Part shown: positions 53,906-64,000 of the stretch, piece by piece
How the letters are laid out: each line of letters starts with the position of its first letter
Position numbering within the stretch: position 1 is the stretch's first letter
Assembly (NCBI GenBank): GCA_037176705.1
Contig: CM073889.1
Coordinates: forward strand, 107,339,890-107,403,889
Source of the DNA: Molossus alvarezi
Lineage: Eukaryota; Chordata; Mammalia; Chiroptera; Molossidae
DNA: 64,000 nt
Direction: 5' to 3'
Notes under the pieces: generated by a model
The model's input: only the letters and a program-made list of their open reading frames with translations
The model's database searches: none
What the model was told of the DNA's origin: nothing
Made by a program: the position numbers and the translations under genes

Positions 53906-56198
53906 TTCAGGGCTTAATAAAGGAACATCGACCTGATTAACTGAGAGACTATTGTGCTGTGCGTGGCTAAGTGACTCTTGCACAATAAGTAAACGTTAAG
54001 TCCACGAAAGACAAACATTTGACCAGCTCTCTGATAAGGCTGGAATGTCCAGTTATGAGGCCAAACTGTTCTGGAGGAAATGAAGAAAAATAAAAGAAAG
54101 CTGGAGGGTAGAACACAGCTCAAGGTCTTCACAGCTGTCCCAGGGACCGAGCTGGTGTCACACTCATGATCAGACAAGTTCCGGACTACCGCGGTCTGGA
54201 GAAAGTCCGTATGTTCTCTGTAGATGTCCTCTGAGGACTGAGCACAGTTCCTCTCCCACCCTCCTGACCACATCTGAAGCCAGAAAATTGGGGGACCAGA
54301 AGAAGCCCTCATCCCTCCTTACATTTTCCCCCCATAGGTCACAGAACAAATGTAGAAAAGACTTCCCATAAAGGTCTCACTGATAACAGCGTCTGGCTCA
54401 TCTTCCTTTGGGGACAGAAAACCCACCCCTCACAACCCCCCTTGAGATGTTCCCAGGCTGCCCAGCGCCCCCCTGAGATGCCTCTTGCTCTCCAGCACCC
54501 CCGATGCTTCCGGCTCTAGAAGAGATCAAGGTGCTCTGCTGAAGTGCAGTATTAGTCCTAGCCTTCTTGTCGACAGTCTGACAGCGAGCGGAAGGAAGGG
54601 CTGCCCAGGGGGCTGCCCCAGACTCAGCCCCTTTTGTGGGGTCCCCAAGCTCTCCTTCTGATTCGGTGCTTTGTGGAAGCTCCCTGGTGCTGCCATCCCC
54701 CTTACTCTCCTCCACTGGAACTGTGATCGGTCAGGCTCAGCTTTTGGAGTCGACATTTTAATTAAATGTCAATTTCCCAAACTGTAAATTTGCACAAATG
54801 GTAAAAACCAAAAGGCAATACTTGCATTAAAGACTGGCATACTCTAGCTACCCAAAGGGTTCATTCCAAGAGGGTCCCTTAAGGAAAACGTTATAGCCAA
54901 TCGCTGAAGGAGCAACGATTACAGGGAATGTATATCCTGGGTGACACACCCAATTCAAAGATTTTTCAGTGGAGGTTTCTAGGTCTCTGAACACTTCTGT
55001 TGTTATTTTCTCAGTAGCCCGTTTTCACAATTCTCTGACTTCTTCCCGACTATACACTTAATAACCGAGGATGAAGCTACAAAGGCTACAAGTGACCTCT
55101 ACATGATCCCAGCTCAACTCGGGGAAAACAAATAACCGAGTCACCCAGGCTCCTGCTCTGCCCCTGCACCACAGAATTGCCAGTTTCGTTGATACTATTT
55201 GCTAAATTAAATTGTCTGCACACTGAACTAACCAGCACCAGCACCGAGCAGGGCATCAAGAGTGTTAGCGGTCAAGCTTGTAGGCACCGGGGTTAGGTTC
55301 ACATATCAATTCTCAGGCCTTAGAATGAAAGTCTTGGCTATAAAATGTTTAACTCAGCCACTCAAAACCATGTCCCTCTGTGACTGCTTCGAGTTTGTGA
55401 GCCTTCGACAGTCTGTTCCACTAACCTATTTATTCCAGGTTCGGGCTCCTTCTGCAGCCAGGGAGGAGGAAGGCGTTTTCCTGACAGCCGCCTCGTAATC
55501 CTAAATCCTCGTTTAGGAAGCAGTAATAATCAAAATGCGATTTCAGTCCTGTTAATCTGTTCACAGAAATAGGAGTAGGCTCATGAGGGAGTTAGTGGCA
55601 GGACAGAAGCTAGAAAGCAGAGCCTCCTTTCCTACGCCGGCCTCGCTGCGACCCTCTGGGTCCTGAACGAGCCACAGGAGGGCACCCAGAGGTTCCCTGG
55701 CATGCAGAGGTTCCCTGGCGCGCAGAAGCAGACGGAGCAAGGAAATTGAGGCTCAACTCCAGGCAGACACAAGGACAGTTGGAGTTCAAAGGGCTTCCCC
55801 GCCCAGGCAGCTGCTCAGGTGCCAGGGATGGGGGGGGGGGGGGGGCCGCAGGTGCTGCGGACAGCAACCTGACAAGACCTCAGACTTCCGGATCCTTGGG
55901 GCAGGTGACCATTGCTCACCCTCCTCTCAGCAAAGCGCAAGGAGCTGCTGTCTGCTCACGACGTAAAGTAAGCTGGTGACAAACCGGATGTGGGACTTCC
56001 TCTGACCCTTCGGGGATGCCCCACAATACTGTGTACAAGTCCGTTTGAATAAACGATTCCCTTTGCCCTATGCCCAACATCCTTGGTTATCAAAGGACGT
56101 TGCCATACCTGGGCATTTAAACAAGGTTGGGCGAGTAACAGCAAGGGCATCTCTTTAACACCTATACCCACCCTCCTGGGAACCGCCTCTTGGGAACA
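53906..56198. other. Unique non-coding DNA with a poly(G) run
   Basis: About 2.3 kb without a recognised gene or repeat. A run of 16 G lies at 55830-55845. Minus-strand frames at 53914-54312 and 54398-54756 have no domain. The right edge is the SINE target site. Confidence 0.4.
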
Positions 56199-56213
56199 GT
56201 GCTCCTCGTTTAA

Positions 56214-56480
56214 AATATTTTTTTTTATCCTCACCCAAGGACAGTTTTGCATTTGTCTTCAGATACAGTGGGGGGGGGGATAGAGGGAGGGGGGGAGAGA
56301 GAGAGAGAGAGAGAGAGAGAAACATCGATGCGAGAGAGATACATCAAGTGGTCGCCACCCACACGACCCCAACCGGGGCCAGGGACAAACTGCAACCGAG
56401 GTACATGCCCTTAGCAGAAACCGAACCTGAGTCTCTCTGGTCCCCGGGCCGACGCTCTAACCACGGAGCCAAACCAGACT
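56214..56480 (-). mobile_element. Ves SINE with 15-bp target-site duplication
   Basis: Minus-strand copy. On the plus strand the T-rich tail comes first, then a G-run and (GA)n segment (reverse of the CT tract), then 'caaccgaggtacatgccctta' and finally 'gagccaaaccagac', the reverse of the SINE head. The flanks GTGCTCCTCGTTTAA (56199-56213) and GTGCTCCTTGTTTAA (56481-56495) match at 14 of 15. Confidence 0.94.
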
Positions 56481-56495
56481 GTGCTCCTTGTTTAA

Positions 56496-57289
56496 TATGA
56501 GCCAAGGAGAAGCCATGAAACTAATATTTTCTCATCAAGGCCAAGTACACTCCAAAGCTGAGCAAGACCAAGAGCAAAGTTTCTCTTTACTTTCCTTTTT
56601 AAGGAGGAAAAGAATTGCACTGCTCCACAGTCCTCCCTTATCCTGAGTGGACAGAGGACCTTCAAGAGGAAGAACCACAGAGCCAGAAAGGCATGCTCCC
56701 CAACATCTAACCCCCCCCTACAGCCTTCACATCTCTTTCCAACTAAGGAAATGGTGCTATTGTCCTATTAGGAGTCCTTGACTAATTGATTCAAGAAAGC
56801 TAATTTCATTGAAATAGACTTGGCCTCTAGAACACACACTCTTAGCAGACTTCTGTGAGATTTCATCCTTGGGAGCCAGTAACCGCTCCATCCCAGGGAC
56901 TCTCCAGTGACACGCTGCATTGTGACTGTCAGAGGCGTCCCTTCTATGGTGGGCAGACGAATCAAATTGGATCATTGTCTGTACCCTTGCTTGCTCTTCA
57001 CAGCTTTCAAGCTCCCTGAAGGGGAGAGAGGCTGGAGTTTCAGGCTTGGGGCCTGTGGACACCAGCAAGGTGCTTTGTAAGAATATGAATGGAAAGAGCC
57101 TATAAGGAAAGAAGGGACCAGAAGGGAAGATTTCTAAGGCCCTTTCCAGTTCGGCATTCCCTAAATCCATGATGTTTTTGAAAGAAATGGACATTGGAGT
57201 CTCCCAAGGATTTAGGACTTGGACATTCAGATACTTCGTCTTAGGAATTAGATTTAGTACCAAGGCCAGGTTTCCAAAGCTGGCCAGCG
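56496..57289. other. Unique non-coding DNA
   Basis: No recognised repeat. A 168-codon minus-strand frame (56757-57263) has no domain and no obvious exon structure. Confidence 0.35.
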
Positions 57290-57960
57290 AGAGGAATAAT
57301 CAACGTGAACTGACAGGCAGCAACATCTTTTAGAGTAATTGGAAGCAATTACCATGCAACTTCTGATTCATCATGCACCCAGCCCACCAGCACTAAGACT
57401 TTTGAAAGAAATATTAGACTGTTTTGTTGTTTAATATGAAACTGGAAAGAGAAATTGGTGTTATGGTCCACATCCTTCCACTGCAAATTAGCAGGTACCC
57501 TTCGCTCAAAATATCCCAGGCTTTTGTTGTGGAGCCAAAATTGATCAAAGGTTACTGCAATCTAAAAACAAAAGAAAGAAAGGGAGAGAGAATTCTCCAG
57601 TTGCCTGGTTGCTAAGCAACCATAGTCTGCTCTGGTAGCTGGGTCTGGGGGTCTTTGCTTTCATTTGCTGCTGACTTTCACTCCATATATAATATATACC
57701 AGCATGTTTATTCTCCTGTAAATGCCCAGCAAATAAAAAGCGATGAAGCCCTTTCACTGAAATTATTCATGTGCTAAAAGCTTTTATCCACATCACTGGT
57801 GTGATTGACAATATCATACCAGCAAGCTTCCCGAATTAGTTCTTGTTCTGCTATTGTACTCCTGGGCTTTCTTTCCTTAATAAAAGAAAGAGAGCTACAG
57901 TTTTATTTAAGCTTTCTATAGTCTGACATTACGGCTCTTCAGGACCGATGATTAAGCTGC
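57290..57960. promoter_or_regulatory. Possible conserved non-coding element with an RFX-type palindrome
   Basis: Repeat-free, A/T-rich DNA with clustered motifs: 'tagagtaattggaagcaattaccatgcaac' (inverted TAATTG/CAATTA pair at about 57332-57353), 'gcaaattagcagg' and the palindrome at 57609-57621. No convincing coding frame. Regulatory function is inferred. Confidence 0.4.
57609..57621. promoter_or_regulatory. RFX X-box-like palindrome
   Basis: GTTGCTAAGCAAC is a 5-3-5 palindrome close to the 13-base RFX binding form (GTTGCC/T-AGCAAC). A further half site GTTGCC precedes it at 57600-57605. RFX factors bind such sites in ciliary and immune gene promoters and enhancers. No transcript is visible nearby. 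Confidence 0.6.
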
Positions 57961-58129
57961 CGTGTCTATTCCAGGCACGTTTCCCCTTCTGGTTGCTATC
58001 AGCTCGCTAGAGAAACTACCTTCCACATGATTCCCCCCTTAAAAACTTTGGTTTGTCTTTAGAACTAACCTGCAGGAGAGATTTGAATGAGCTGTTTGTC
58101 CATTCTGAGAGCCTGTTAGGAAATCCAAA
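57961..58129. other. Unique non-coding DNA
   Basis: Nothing recognised. Confidence 0.3.
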
Positions 58130-58305
58130 TGGTCTATAGATGTTACTCTCAGGACCATTTCTCCAAGTGTGTACCAAGGATCTCTTACATCAAAATCAAA
58201 TGGCAGGGGCCAGGCCTGGGAATCTGCATCTTTTCCAGCACTATTTCCCTCTCCCCACCAGGTAACTGGTGCACATTAAAGTCTGAGCACCACTGCCTGA
58301 AAGGA
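58130..58305 (+). mobile_element. MER5/MER20-like hAT fragment
   Basis: 'ccaagtgtgtaccaaggatctcttacatcaaaatcaaatggc', 'ccaggcctgggaatctgcatcttttccagcac' and 'ccaggtaactggtgcacattaaagtctgagcaccactgcc' follow the layout of short non-autonomous hAT elements. Confidence 0.7.
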
Positions 58306-60444
58306 GTTGAGTGTTTGCATGGACACAAACCAGTCTCTCACTCCTGAGCATTTTGCAATCGGAGATGGGAGGTCTCTATTTGGGCCGAGGCTTCAGGTCC
58401 CTCAGCAATGACGGATTCCTGTACTCAGTGGCTGTGGGGCACTAGCACGCGGGCTGGTTGCTCCCTCACCAGATAACGCAGAGCTGACCAGGTCCACAGC
58501 ATGGGCGGTCTGGCTGGTGGAGCCCATCGCCCCTTTTCCTCACACCGAAGGTCTTACCTTGGCACTGAAGACTGGCGCCCACTGCGTGTGCAGCAGGTGC
58601 AGACTTCACAAGTCACAAGCTCAAGGGTTTTCCTGTAACAGGATTTCATGCATTTATCAATATCTCATTTCTACTTGATGGCCAGCAACGCAATCTTATT
58701 AATTTCAGGAAAACTGTCAAATTCAGTGATGACAACTATTTCAGGTTTAAATCTCAGCTACATTCAGGATTCCCTGCCCTCCCTTGGACCTCCGGCAGCT
58801 GATCCCAAGCTCCAGGGGAGAGGCACAGGGCTTGGGCACTGCTGCTGCAGCCTAGGTGTGGATACGAATGCTCCTTCTCAGCCTCGATCTGGCTCTGCCT
58901 TCTGCTTCTGTGCACCCTCCCTCGTTCTGGCCGCAAGAGGCCCCTCTGCAGGCTGGCCAGCTCTCGCCCTTCCGCAGGAAACCCGGACAGTGCCCGGTCC
59001 CTCTCCTGCCTGCGAGCGCGTGTCCCACCATCTGCCCCATGCCCCCAAACCTACCCAGAAGGTTGAGAGGACTTGCCTATGAGCCTCAGGCTTCGTTCCA
59101 AAGCTGAATCACACATGTCCTCTCCACCCTCGTATTTCCAAATTTAAAAGGGGGTTCCCAGAAGAGAGAGGGTCATTTCCTTACTCTGAACCTAACACCC
59201 TGTCTTCTTTCTCATCAATCTCTTCTCCCTTCCTCTAACCTAGAAGGTTCTGCCTCCTTTGTCTGGGTGAAGACTGGGGAGATACAAAGTGGATCTCAGA
59301 ACCTGAACCCCTATAAGCTTAAATCTAAAGGAGAATGGGGATCGGGGTGAGTGAGGAATAATATTTAAAACATTGCAGGAATGACCCATATCACATCACA
59401 TCATAACTGAGTCTCCGGCACTACATTTATGGCGCAAAATAAAATATACACACAGTGTGAACAAAGACACTTTTAAATTTACTGTGACTTTTGCTTAAGA
59501 CAGAGCCCATGGTGAAGTCTCCAGTGAAGTGCCTCCGCAGTCTATCTTGCTGTCAAATTGGAGCAGTCGTCAAGACTGTAGAAGTCGTCTCCTCGTTGAT
59601 TGTAGCAGTCAGGACCACCATGATTACATGGGACAAAGTTCTACCTCCAAGTGACTTACGCGAAAGAGGGGACTTGACTTGTAAAATGGAGACTTACAGC
59701 AGTTTCAGGCACAGCTGGATCCAGGATCGCAAGTGATGTCGTTAGGGCTCCGTTTCTCCAGCGCTTGGCTCTGAGGACTGCTACCTGACTTCGGTCTGCC
59801 TGCTGTGTAATGCAAGACAGCTATTACCCAAATTTAGCACATCTCCCTCCTGTCTGCTGTTCGGGTTGTTCGCATGTCTGTTTTCTCCAGTAAACCGATC
59901 ACCAGCTCAGTGCTGGTGTCCACTAAACACTAATTAAGTGAAACACAAAGGCCAAGCAGAAGAGTAATTCAGTGCTATCTGCCCTTCCGTCGCCCTCCCC
60001 TTGGCCTTTGGCTGGTGTTGAGCCAGGCCACTGTGTGACACACATGCAATTGCAATGACCTCTGAGCACCTCTGGCGAACGACGTGTGGATGCCATCACC
60101 AGAGTCCCCGCTCCTAACACGCTGCCCCTTGTCCTGACAGCAAAGCTCCGTGTTGTCCCAGGACTCCAGCTACAATCTCAGGCTGAGGACAACATTCTTC
60201 GCTCAGAACACACACAGGAGTTAGGGCCCTTCTTCCATGGCTGACTGAGAGGTGCCACTTTGAAAGCAGCCTGCCGCCCAACCACCGTGAGGGGCACTGT
60301 GCTGCACGCGGGACCATCGGCACCGGCAAGCTGTCCTCTCCAAGCTCCTCCCTGGGGCAGGACGGAGAGAGCTTCCCCTCCTCGTCTGGGGGGCAGCTGC
60401 ATGAGACTGCCTTCCGAAAAGCGGGGTGTCTGTAGGAAGACAAT
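58306..60444. other. Unique non-coding DNA
   Basis: No gene or repeat identified over 2.1 kb. The 144-codon plus frame at 58648-59082 and the 109-codon minus frame at 60114-60443 are P/S/R-rich and overlap other frames. Confidence 0.35.
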
Positions 60445-60800
60445 GTCTTTACATAATTCAGGTCTAAAAAAATCGCTCTGCGTCAGATTGATGGTTGCCA
60501 GGGGAGAGGGAAGTGGGGGGGCGGGGTAGAAAAGGTGAAGGAATTAAGAAGTACAAATTGGTAGTCACAAAATAGTCCCAGGGATGTCAAGTACAGCACA
60601 GGGAATACAGTCAGTCATATTGTAATAACTATTCCGTACAGTGCCAGGTGGGTACTGGAAACATCAGGGGGACCACTTTGTAAAGTATGTGATTGACTGT
60701 CTACCACGCTGGAATGAATACAAAATAATACTGAATGTAAATCATAAAATAAAAAACCTACAAAAACAAAATACAGTGGCAGAGGTGGAGTTGGTGGGAG
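60445..60800 (+). mobile_element. L1 3' UTR fragment
   Basis: 'cagattgatggttgccaggggagagggaagtggggggg', 'ggaattaagaagtacaaattggtagtcacaaaatagtcccagggatgtcaagtacagcacagggaatacagtcagtcatattgtaataact' and 'ggtgggtactggaaacatcagggggaccactttgtaaagtatgtgattgactgtctaccacgctgg' is the classical placental L1 3' UTR in order. Confidence 0.85.
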
Positions 60801-61414
60801 CACAGATTCGCCTAGATGGAGTGAATGGGTAATTGTACGTGGGAGATGTTTTTTTAACCAATAAACATTTGTTGTTTTAAAATAATAGCTTAATAAACTA
60901 TTTTTTTTAAGTAACCCCTGCAAAACCTCATGAAAATAAGGTCCCCGTGTCTCCCCAGACACCCACAGGTTTTCTGTCTCCTGTGTCCCAGGCTGTCCGT
61001 GAACCCGAGTGCACCTGAGCTGCTTTGGCCTCCCTCGGGACTCTGACCACATCGAAAATGATATTCTTCAGAGCCAACGCTTACACTGCACTTTATAGTT
61101 TTCAAAGGCTTCTGCATACAGCTAGCTGCTCATTTAATGTCCACAGGAAATGTAATTTACTCTGGATTAGGCAGCCAGCTTGAGACAGAACCAACCAGAA
61201 CTCAGCCAGCCTATGCCCTGCAGCAGCGAGTGCTGCGCACATGGGAGCGGGGACGGGCCTCGCTTTGCCCGTGCAGCCCGCATGCACCTGCAGCTGGCAC
61301 ACAGGCTTGTACATGGGTGGTTGGTACAGAACCATCCCTTTCCCGTCACTACTCCTCCTTCAACCGAACCTGGAGGATTTTAACAAAAAAGTAGTATTTC
61401 TACTGGCAGTGGCC
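60801..61414. other. Unique non-coding DNA
   Basis: No gene. The left 100 bp may still belong to the L1 tail. The right part is ordinary unique DNA. Confidence 0.35.
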
Positions 61415-61665
61415 CATACAATCACAACAACTTACATCTATGAAATGTCTCCTTTGTTCCAGGCTCTGGGCTGAGCCCATCACACCCATGACCTCTAACC
61501 TTTTCCAACCCTGAGAAGTAGATATTATGATCTGCCCTTTATAAACAAAGAAGCTGAAGCTCAGAGAGGTTCAGCAACATGCCTAAATACTCCCAGCTAG
61601 GACACAGTAAATCTCCCACCTGGAACCAAGATTGCTCTATTTCAAAGTCATGCTCCTCGCTCAAC
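61415..61665 (-). mobile_element. MIR SINE
   Basis: Reverse MIR: 'caacaacttacatctatgaaatgtctcctttgttccaggctctgggctgagccc', 'tgagaagtagatattatgatctgccctttataaacaaagaagctgaagctcagagaggttcagcaacatgcc', 'cccagctaggacacagtaaatc'. Confidence 0.88.
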
Positions 61666-61722
61666 GCAGAGTGTGGTATGATTACAGGGGGATATACTTG
61701 TTATGTCTAAAACTTCTGTGAG

Positions 61723-61945
61723 AACTTGGCCAGTATGGCTCAGTAGGAATGCTGTCCTATGCACCAAAGGGTCTCAGGTTTGATCCCTGGTCAGGGCACG
61801 TACCCAGGTTGCAGGTTTGATCCCTAGTCAGGCATATACAGAAGGCAAGCAGTTGACATTTCTCTCCCTCTCTTCTTCTCTCTAGGAAAAAAAAAATCAA
61901 TAAAGACATATCCTTGGTAAAGATAAAAAAATTAAAATAAATAAA
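61723..61945 (+). mobile_element. Diverged tRNA-derived bat SINE
   Basis: Starts 'acttggccagtatggctcagtagg', box B 'ggtttgatccctgg', 'cagggcacgtacccaggttgcaggtttgatccctag' and a tail 'catatccttggtaaagataaaaaaattaaaataaataaataaaa'. A 10-bp duplication TAAAACTTCT flanks it (61708-61717 and 61946-61955). It is older than the Ves copies at 27, 36 and 52.5 kb. Confidence 0.85.
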
Positions 61946-61974
61946 TAAAACTTCTTTGGGCTGCAATGTTGCCT

Positions 61975-62366
61975 TCAGGAGGCCACTATTCAAATAAAAA
62001 CCTATTTTCCTCAAACTATTCCAAAAAATTCAAGAGGAAAGAAAACTTCCAAGCTCTTTTTAGGAGGCCAGCATAATCCTAATTCCAGAATCAGATAAAG
62101 ACACTATAAAGCACGAAAATTACAGGTCAATACCCCTGATAAACACAGACACCAAAATCCTCAACAAAATATTAACAATAGGATCCAGCATTATATTCAA
62201 AAAATTATTCACCATGACCAAGTGGTATTTCTCCCAGGAATGCAAGGTTGGTACAATATTCATAAATCAATAAGTGTGATACACCACATACGCAAAATTA
62301 CAGATAAAAATCATATGATCATATCAACCGACACTGGAAAAGCATGTGACAAAACCCAGCACCCAT
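61975..62366 (+). mobile_element. L1 ORF2 reverse-transcriptase-region fragment, cut by a second L1
   Basis: The plus strand follows the L1 reverse transcriptase region: 'ccagcataatcctaattccagaatcagataaagacac', 'acaggtcaatacccctgataaacacagac', and a frame containing '[20 protein letters not shown]' and '[14 protein letters not shown]'. The catalytic YADD block lies further downstream in intact L1s and is not present here. The fragment stops abruptly at the T-run of the oppositely oriented L1. Confidence 0.88.
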
Positions 62367-64000
62367 TTTTTTTTTTTTTCCCTTCATTTTTTCTTTTTTT
62401 TTTTATTTTTATTTTTTTTTATTTTTTGTTACAAATATTTTACCTTTTTACCCCATTGGCACCCCCACCCTACCCCCCCTCCACCCTTTCCCCGGCTTAG
62501 TTGTCCATGTCCATTGGTCATGCATACATGCATATAAGTTCTGTGGTTTATCTCTTCCCACCCCCCCACCCCCCATCCCCTCTTCTGAGGGATGTCAGTC
62601 TGTGCCCTACTTCCATGTGTCTGGGTCTTCTGTATTCCTCAGACTGTTATGTTCATTATATTCCGTATATAAGTGAGATCATGTGGTATTTGTCTTTTTC
62701 TGCTTGGCTTCTTTCACTTAGGATAATACTTTCCAGGTCCCTCCATGTCGTCTCAAAGGATAAGAGATCTTTCTTTCTTACCGCTGCATAGTACTCCATT
62801 GTGTATATGTACCACAGCTTTTTTATCCATTCGTCTACTGGTGGACACTTGGGCTGTTTCCAGATCTTAGCTATTGTAAATAGTGCTGCTATGAACATGG
62901 GGGTACATATATTCTTCCTGATTGGTGTTTCAGGCTTCTTAGGGTATATTCCCAGCAATGGGATCACTGGGTCAAATGGAAGTTCAATTTTTAATTTCTT
63001 GAGGTAGCACCATATTGTTTTCCATAGCGGCTGCACCAGTCTACATTCCCACCAGCAGTGTATTAGAGTCCCCTTTTCTCCACACCCTCGCCAACACTTG
63101 TTGTTTGATGATTTGTTGATGGCGGCCATTCTGACAGGTGTGAGGTGATACCTCATTGTTGTTTTAATTTGCATCTCTCTGATGATTAGTGATGTTGAGC
63201 ATTTTTTCATATGTCTTTTGGCCATTTGTATGTCCTGTTTGGAGAGGTGTCTATTCAGCTCCTCTGCCCATTTTTTAATTGGGTTCTTTGTCTTCCTTTT
63301 GTGGAGTTGTATGAGCACTCTATATATACTGGAAATTAACCCCTTATCTGATACATCATTGGCAATGATGTTCTCCCATACAGTGGGTTGCCTTTCCATT
63401 TTGATGATTGTTTCTTTTGCTGTGCAGAAGCTTTTTAGTTTGATGTAGTCCCATGTGTTCATTTTCTCCTTTATTTCTGTTGCCTTAGGTGATGTATCAG
63501 TGAAAATTCTGCTCCGTATGATGTCCGAAATTTTGTTGCCTACATTTTCTTCTAGAATTTTTATGGATTCACGGGTCACATTTAAGTCTTTTATCCATTT
63601 TGAGTTTATTTTGGTGTATGGTGTAAGTTGATGGTCTAGTTTCATTTTTTTGCATGTAGCTGTCCAATTTTCCCAACACCATTTATTAAAGAGGCTGTCT
63701 TTACTCCACTGTATGCTCTTGCCACCTTTGTCAAATATTAATTGAGCGTATTGCCTTGGGTCCATTTCTGGGTTTTCAGTTCTGTTCCACTGGTCTATAT
63801 GCCTGTTCTTGTGCCAGTACCAGGCTGTTTTGGTTACAGTCGCTTTGTAGTATAACCTGATATCTGGTATTGTGATCCCACCTACTTTTTTCTTCTTTTT
63901 CAAGATTGCTGTGGCTATTCGGGGTCTTTTTTGGTTCCATATGAACTTTTGAAGTATTTGTTCTAGTTCTATGAAATATGTCGTTGGTACTTTGATGGGG
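62367..64000 (-). mobile_element. L1 element, 3' part, continuing off the window
   Basis: The plus-strand T-rich run at 62367-62425 is its A-tail. A 3' UTR of about 230 bp carries G-rich tracts (C-rich on the plus strand at 62457-62490 and 62561-62578). ORF2 follows to the window edge. It inserted into, or next to, the older plus-strand L1 fragment. The intact frame makes it the youngest L1 in the window. Confidence 0.95.
62656..64000 (-). CDS. L1 ORF2 protein, C-terminal part (partial at window edge)
   Basis: L1 ORF2p carries an N-terminal endonuclease, a central reverse transcriptase and a C-terminal cysteine-rich segment, and it mobilises L1 and SINE RNAs in cis and in trans. Visible here are about 448 codons at its C-terminus, open from the window edge to TAA at 62656-62658. 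Family-typical blocks are '[20 protein letters not shown]'-like (written here with T for K), '[20 protein letters not shown]', '[19 protein letters not shown]' and the Cys/His-rich '[18 protein letters not shown]'. No stop or frameshift interrupts it. The catalytic domains lie outside the window, so activity cannot be judged. No ATG start belongs here; the frame simply enters from the right. Confidence 0.93.
   Translation of the reverse strand, partial: PIKVPTTYFIELEQILQKFIWNQKRPRIATAILKKKKKVGGITIPDIRLYYKATVTKTAWYWHKNRHIDQWNRTENPEMDPRQYAQLIFDKGGKSIQWSKDSLFNKWCWENWTATCKKMKLDHQLTPYTKINSKWIKDLNVTRESIKILEENVGNKISDIIRSRIFTDTSPKATEIKEKMNTWDYIKLKSFCTAKETIIKMERQPTVWENIIANDVSDKGLISSIYRVLIQLHKRKTKNPIKKWAEELNRHLSKQDIQMAKRHMKKCSTSLIIREMQIKTTMRYHLTPVRMAAINKSSNNKCWRGCGEKGTLIHCWWECRLVQPLWKTIWCYLKKLKIELPFDPVIPLLGIYPKKPETPIRKNICTPMFIAALFTIAKIWKQPKCPPVDEWIKKLWYIYTMEYYAAVRKKDLLSFETTWRDLESIILSERSQAEKDKYHMISLIYGI

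Noticed and set aside
61975..64000. Twin-priming inversion of a single L1
   Set aside because: In twin priming the inverted segment lies at the 5' end of the insertion, but here the opposite-strand fragment lies beyond the A-tail. Nested insertion fits better.
1..64000. Helitron (Helibat) or recently active hAT/piggyBac elements known from vesper bats
   Set aside because: I looked for the Helibat end motifs and for intact transposase frames and found none. Only the Tigger and old MER5-like fragments are present.

Overview
The window looks like nuclear DNA of a bat, probably from the Yangochiroptera. The main evidence is a set of tRNA-derived SINEs of the Ves type. They have a head beginning GCCCTGGCCGGTTTGGCTCA, an internal box B (GGTTCGGTTCC), a CT-rich segment and an A-rich tail, and several have near-perfect target-site duplications. 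Therian or eutherian fossils such as MIR, L2, MER5-like hAT elements, MaLR LTRs and old L1 3' ends fill much of the rest. The bat family cannot be fixed from this sequence alone. There are no bacterial-style operons, no CRISPR array, no rRNA gene and no free-standing tRNA gene. No host protein-coding exon could be supported, so most predicted open frames are chance readings of non-coding DNA.

Layout: 1-6.5 kb holds old repeats (MaLR LTRs, MER5-like elements, MIR, L1 3' ends) around unique DNA. 6.5-14.5 kb is mostly unique, with L2, MIR and L1 remnants. 14.7-18.4 kb is the most gene-like part: an AT-rich repeat-free stretch, a pyrimidine-rich candidate 5' region, then a CpG-island-like block (16.8-17.7 kb). 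19.9-21.8 kb is a nearly complete Tigger (pogo/CENP-B-like) DNA transposon whose transposase has lost its catalytic core. 22-30 kb mixes MIRs, L1 remnants and three Ves SINEs. 31.1-32.5 kb is a 64-copy, 22-bp minisatellite. 33-46 kb is mostly unique, with MaLR LTRs, a short DNA transposon split by a Ves SINE, a CpG-retaining patch and possible conserved non-coding elements. 47-53.7 kb is rich in retroelements: L1 pieces and four SINEs, with SINE-in-MIR and SINE-in-L1 nesting. 56-61 kb has another Ves SINE, unique DNA with an RFX-type X-box palindrome, and an L1 3' UTR. 61.7-64 kb is a SINE followed by an older L1 fragment, then an oppositely oriented younger L1. The younger L1's ORF2 C-terminal frame is uninterrupted and runs off the right edge.

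Functionally this is an intergenic or intronic region shaped by retrotransposition: L1 supplies the enzymes, and Ves SINEs use them, as their target-site duplications and A tails show. The best candidates for host function are the 16.2-17.7 kb promoter-like block and several repeat-free A/T-rich stretches that could be enhancers. These are inferences that need comparative alignment.
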